The notes under the pieces are model-generated. The model was not told the DNA's origin. It saw nothing but the letters and a program-made list of their open reading frames with translations, and ran no database searches. Source: Jimgerdemannia flammicorona (lineage: Eukaryota > Mucoromycota > Endogonomycetes > Endogonales > Endogonaceae). From it: 10,490 bases of DNA. Made by a program: the position numbers and the translations under genes. Positions 8,493 through 10,490 of this stretch are shown here, piece by piece. Numbering within the stretch: the first letter of the stretch is position 1; every line of letters starts with the position of its first letter. Where the stretch lies: positions 1 to 10,490 of the forward strand of contig RBNI01007262.1 of assembly GCA_003990745.1 (NCBI GenBank), in the 5' to 3' direction.

Positions 8493-8518
8493 CCTTTTTT
8501 TTTTTAAAAAAAAAAAGG
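8493..8518. repeat. Perfect T11-A11 palindrome
   Basis: CC, eleven T, eleven A, GG form a perfect 26-base inverted repeat without loop. It separates the GTCAAATTGAC array from the H3-tail ORF. Homopolymers this long are also prone to sequencing length errors. Confidence 0.9.
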
Positions 8519-8576
8519 AGAGATTAAGTACCTTGTTATTATCTTTGTAGTATGGAGGGTTGACCTCAGTCTTCTT

Positions 8577-8699
8577 TCATTTAGATGGATGGGCAGCAGG
8601 AGGTGTCGGGCTGATGGGTCTTGTTTCGAGTAGCTTTAGGGGTTGGGTCATGGCATGGCCACCTGTCGACTTTTTTGCTGTCTGCTTTGTCTTCGCCAT
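8577..8699 (-). CDS. Short ORF encoding a histone H3 N-terminal tail mimic
   Basis: A 40-residue minus-strand frame begins MAKTKQTAKKSTGGHA. Against the canonical H3 tail ARTKQTARKSTGGKA this matches 12 of 15 positions; the changes are R2K, R8K and K14H, so T3, K4, K9, S10 and T11, the main modification sites, are kept. The likeness ends at residue 16; the rest (MTQPLKLLETR, PISPTPPAAHPSK) is Pro-rich and unrelated to the H3 core, so this is not a truncated histone gene. The ATG sits in a good context (ACAGAATGG) and is preceded by pyrimidine-rich leader sequence. It ends at TGA 8577-8579. It could be a free peptide, or the first exon of a longer protein joined by splicing to downstream minus-strand exons such as 7952-7556; no convincing donor before the TGA is seen. 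Role is inferred only: bait or decoy for H3-tail readers and writers. Confidence 0.7.
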   Translation of the reverse strand: MAKTKQTAKKSTGGHAMTQPLKLLETRPISPTPPAAHPSK

Positions 8700-9050
8700 T
8701 CTGTTCGGTAAAATCGAAAAAGGTCAACAAAGGGGTGGAGGGAGTACACGGAAACGGACTGTGAATGAGAATGCAGTGAATAGGGAGGCCGGAATGTGTG
8801 TGAAGGAAGAGAGGTACGATCTCTCAACTGTATTTTGTAAAGAAAAAGGGAGTACACGTGTCTGATGAATGGAGGGGGGGGCATAGGTATGAACGAACAG
8901 CCAGGAGGTGCGACAGAATACCCAGGTAAACAGTAAACGCGCGTGACAGAATATGTATTAACCAGGTAAACGCGTGTCTGATAGTATGGGAAATGGGGAG
9001 GAGCGTATGTATGGAGGTTTGAGGACAATTTTTGAGTTAGCTCAAACACT
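8700..9050 (-). promoter_or_regulatory. Probable promoter and leader of the H3-tail ORF
   Basis: The 350 bases upstream of the minus-strand ATG at 8699 are richer in G+C than the surroundings and, on the minus strand, carry many CT-rich tracts typical of fungal promoters and leaders. Short direct repeats occur: GACAGAATA plus CCAGGTAAAC at 8912-8930 and again at 8945-8970; GGGAGTACACG at about 8740 and 8849; CGTGTCTGAT at 8857 and 8971. No clear TATA box. The opposite strand has an open frame at 8560-8865 that I do not regard as a gene. Confidence 0.35.
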
Positions 9051-9053
9051 GAT

Positions 9054-9101
9054 GTGCGCCCAGACGGTGCGCCCAGACGGTGCGCCCAGACGGTGCGCCC
9101 A
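9054..9101 (+). repeat. GTGCGCCCAGACG tandem repeat, 3.7 copies
   Basis: Three perfect 13-base copies (9054, 9067, 9080) and a fourth partial GTGCGCCCA (9093). The unit starts with the same GTGCGCCCA found in the motif clusters at 3270-3366, 9132-9173 and, inverted, 9657-9716. Confidence 0.95.
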
Positions 9102-9131
9102 ATGAATTTTGCCGAATTTTCACTGTTTCAC

Positions 9132-9173
9132 GAATCTCCTGATCGTGCGCCCATACCACATGATCGTGCGCCC
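9132..9173 (+). repeat. Direct-orientation GATCGTGCGCCC motif pair
   Basis: CTCCTGATCGTGCGCCCAT and CCACATGATCGTGCGCCCTT follow each other 21 bases apart, in the same orientation as the left cluster at 3270. With the inverted pair at 9657-9716 they could bound a small element of about 600 bases. Confidence 0.8.
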
Positions 9174-9443
9174 TTTGAGCTATTAGCTAACAAATAATAT
9201 AGCACAACGAGACCAACGGGTCTTATGAATGGCGGGACTTGCAAGCCTATGGAACCTATCTGAATAAACATTTTCTGGGCAATGGACATTACTTGCTGAA
9301 TATTCACTTATCAAACAAACATTGCAGTTTATGTAACCTACAGATATTTCTTGCATACATTGCAGACATTCTCGAATGGATTACAGACATTTTAGCAGAT
9401 ATTGCAACACTGAAAAATCTTAAATACTTAGCTTAGTTTGCAG

Positions 9444-9602
9444 TTACATCACTTAAGAAGAAACGGAAGCCTTATTGATGACCCAACAGTTCGGTATGCT
9501 ACTTTTCTTGAGCAACACAAGGTTCTTGGAAAATCCCAAGTTGATTACATATGTGCTCATCTGGGGATTTCTGCTAGATACCCTGTTGCTCGCAAAAAGT
9601 AG
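9444..9602 (+). other. Short open frame running through a foldback, possible exon remnant
   Basis: A 52-residue frame follows a good acceptor-like TTTGCAG at 9437-9443 and reads GSLIDDPTVRYATFLEQHK, VLGKSQVDYICAHLGIS, ARYPVARKK and TAG. The composition looks like genuine protein, but I recognise no family and there is no ATG near the front, so it would have to be a last exon or a captured fragment. The stretch before it (9174-9443) holds a 65-codon frame that I cannot support as a gene. Confidence 0.3.
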
Positions 9603-9621
9603 CATGCCAAACTGTTGGGTC
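9480..9621. mobile_element. 142-base foldback element with 38-base inverted arms
   Basis: The left arm at 9480-9517 (GACCCAACAGTTCGGTATGC, then TACTTTTCTTGAGCAACA) matches the reverse complement of 9584-9621 (GACCCAACAGTTTGGCATGC, then TACTTTTTGCGAGCAACA) at about 33 of 38 positions, around a 66-base loop. That is the form of a MITE-like or foldback element. The right arm is followed by a second GTTGGGTC. The immediate flanks show no clear target duplication. Confidence 0.6.
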
Positions 9622-9656
9622 GTTGGGTCATGGCGAAATAAATAATTCGATACTAC

Positions 9657-9716
9657 TTGGGCGCACAGTCATGTGATGGATTTGGGCACACAGTCATGTG
9701 ACTGATTTGGGTGTGC
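9657..9716 (-). repeat. Right, inverted CACATGA-GTGCGCCC motif cluster
   Basis: On the minus strand two 25-base units read AGTCACATGACTGTGTGCCC and ATCACATGACTGTGCGCCC, preceded by GCGCACACCC. They mirror the left cluster at 3270-3320 in order and spacing, about 6.4 kb away. Candidate opposite end of a transposable element. Confidence 0.65.
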
Positions 9717-9999
9717 GCAGTAGGAATAGCAATAAGTAATTACGTGGTTTGGGTTGGGGAATTTATGTGTGACGTTACACATTTGTCTTTTTAGGGACTT
9801 CCTCACCCATGCAGCTCACCCATCAATTGTGTGATTGGCACCAATGAAATGTTTTTTTTTACCCTTTTAAACAGCCCATTTTTTGACTAACGCGTTCTCC
9901 ATCACTCCTCTCAACCCACCTTCATTATATGGGACACAATTTTTCTAATCATAAGGCACCTTTTGAAAAATTGCGCCCCATATACACCCTCCCGTATTC
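9717..9999. other. Unassigned intergenic sequence with CCAAT-type boxes
   Basis: No gene seen. GATTGGCACCAATG at about 9833-9846 places an inverted and a direct CCAAT box side by side, GTGTGACGTTACAC at about 9768 contains a CRE-like TGACGT, and AACGCGTT lies at about 9889. These might be promoter elements of a gene outside the window. Confidence 0.3.
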
Positions 10000-10232
10000 A
10001 TATACGCGGTTCCCGTACCCATGCATACGCGGTTTACGTGTCAAACTTATTCGCATAATTGTTGTTGCATCAAACATATTCTCATACGCGTTTTACGCGT
10101 CAAATATCGCGTCAAACATATACATTCCTACACATACGCGTCAAACATACGCATTCATACACATTCGCATCAAACATATTCACATACGCGTTTTATGCAT
10201 TCAACATATTTCCCAAACTGTCTCACGCGTAC
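10000..10232 (+). repeat. Degenerate CATACGCGT / CAAACATATTC repeats
   Basis: Phrases such as CATACGCG, ACGCGTCAAACATA, CAAACATATTC and CATACGCGTTTTA recur with variable spacing at roughly 20-60 bases. ACGCGT or one-off forms occur repeatedly from about 10085 to 10228. All three plus-strand frames are long and open only because the repeat lacks stops; I do not call a gene. Confidence 0.75.
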
Positions 10233-10330
10233 GTGCAATGTAAGTCGTCTTGGCTAGTGTTTCGAGTTTTTTTTTTGGTCTCATGTGTATCGTGCTTAGG
10301 TTTACAATTCAATCGCCGTCTATTATAGAA

Positions 10331-10367
10331 GTCCAGTCCAGTCCAGTCCAGTCCAGTCCAGTCCAGT
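10331..10367 (+). repeat. (GTCCA)n pentanucleotide microsatellite
   Basis: Seven perfect GTCCA units pass directly into the CATCC array, suggesting the two arose from one another by substitution and spread. Confidence 0.97.
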
Positions 10368-10490
10368 CCCATCCCATCCCATCCCATCCCATCCCATCCC
10401 AACCCCATCCCATCCCATCCCATCCCAACCCCATCCCATCCCAACCCCATCCCATCCCATCCCATCCCATCCCATCCGATCCCATCCCAT
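10366..10490 (+). repeat. (CATCC)n pentanucleotide satellite, runs off the window
   Basis: About 25 units of CATCC, interrupted at regular places by CAACC variants (about 10401, 10426 and 10442) and one CGATC near the end. The minus strand is (GGGAT)n, which has G-quadruplex potential. It is not a standard TTAGGG telomere repeat. Confidence 0.97.

Noticed and set aside
8577..8699. Considered a truncated true histone H3 gene.
   Set aside because: After residue 15 nothing matches H3 (no PRKQLATKAARK or core), and no H3 core sequence was seen elsewhere in the window.
8560..8865. Plus-strand 101-codon frame and minus-strand 133-codon frame across the H3-tail region.
   Set aside because: The plus frame lacks a good ATG near its start and is antisense to the H3-tail ORF; the minus frame is another reading of the CT-rich leader. 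Neither resembles a known protein.
9239..9436. 65-codon plus frame (ADILEWITDILADIATL).
   Set aside because: It starts at a non-ATG codon, has an internal duplication (ACATT repeats) and no recognisable domain; kept only as unassigned sequence.
2399..9720. Search for a transposase DDE or DDD core, reverse transcriptase or integrase.
   Set aside because: No such motif was seen in any spliced or unspliced frame I could follow, so the element call rests on repeats and accessory domains only.
9929..10328. Three overlapping plus-strand frames of 78-104 codons.
   Set aside because: All three frames are open because of the ACGCGT/CAAACATA repeat composition; none has conserved-looking sequence.
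10223..10490. Minus-strand Gly/Trp/Asp-rich 80-codon frame, and a possible telomere end.
   Set aside because: The frame is a translation of the pentamer satellite, and CATCC/GGGAT is not a standard fungal telomere repeat; the array is joined to other simple repeats.

Overview
The window looks like nuclear DNA of a filamentous fungus, most likely a basidiomycete; I cannot name genus or species. Genes are split by many very short introns (47-93 bases, GTRNGT donors, YAG acceptors), intergenic DNA is AT-rich and repeat-laden, and recognisable domains are eukaryotic (FAR1-type DNA-binding domain, Ulp1/C48 SUMO-type protease, PHD-like finger, histone H3-like tail). There is no rRNA, tRNA or bacterial-style operon.

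Layout, left to right. 1-1150: a minisatellite of about 16 copies of a 67-77 base unit. 1204-2398 (+): a multi-exon gene or young pseudogene starting with a PHD-like zinc finger; it carries an apparent 1-base frameshift and an in-frame TGA. 2399-3342: non-coding, dominated by a direct duplication (2685-2956 and 3031-3342). 3386-5742 (+): the best-preserved gene, seven exons and 628 residues, a FAR1-type DNA-binding domain fused to a complete Ulp1 protease with His-Asp-Gln-Cys catalytic residues. 5743-6873: non-coding, with three diverged palindrome-bearing repeats. 6986-7452 (-): an unrecognised small gene or gene end. 7556-7952 (-): a decayed relative of the C-terminal part of the 1204-2398 gene. 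7952-8470: an array of a GTCAAATTGAC motif. 8577-8699 (-): a 40-codon ORF whose first residues reproduce the histone H3 tail. 8700-9050: probable promoter of that ORF. 9054-9720: GTGCGCCC motif arrays, a 142-base foldback, and a short ORF. 9720-10490: ACGCGT-rich degenerate repeats, then pentanucleotide satellites (GTCCA)n and (CATCC)n running off the window.

How it may fit together (inference): arrays of a 24-25 base motif (core CACATGATCGTGCGCCC) lie in opposite orientation at 3270-3366 and 9657-9716, enclosing the FAR1-Ulp1 gene, the H3-tail ORF and the decayed minus-strand pieces. FAR1 domains descend from Mutator-like transposases, and Ulp1 domains are known cargo of some transposon families, so this may be a large mobile element or a nest of them. 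The H3-tail ORF, the PHD-like finger (PHD fingers commonly bind the H3 N-terminus) and the SUMO-type protease together suggest accessory genes aimed at host chromatin. No transposase catalytic domain was found.
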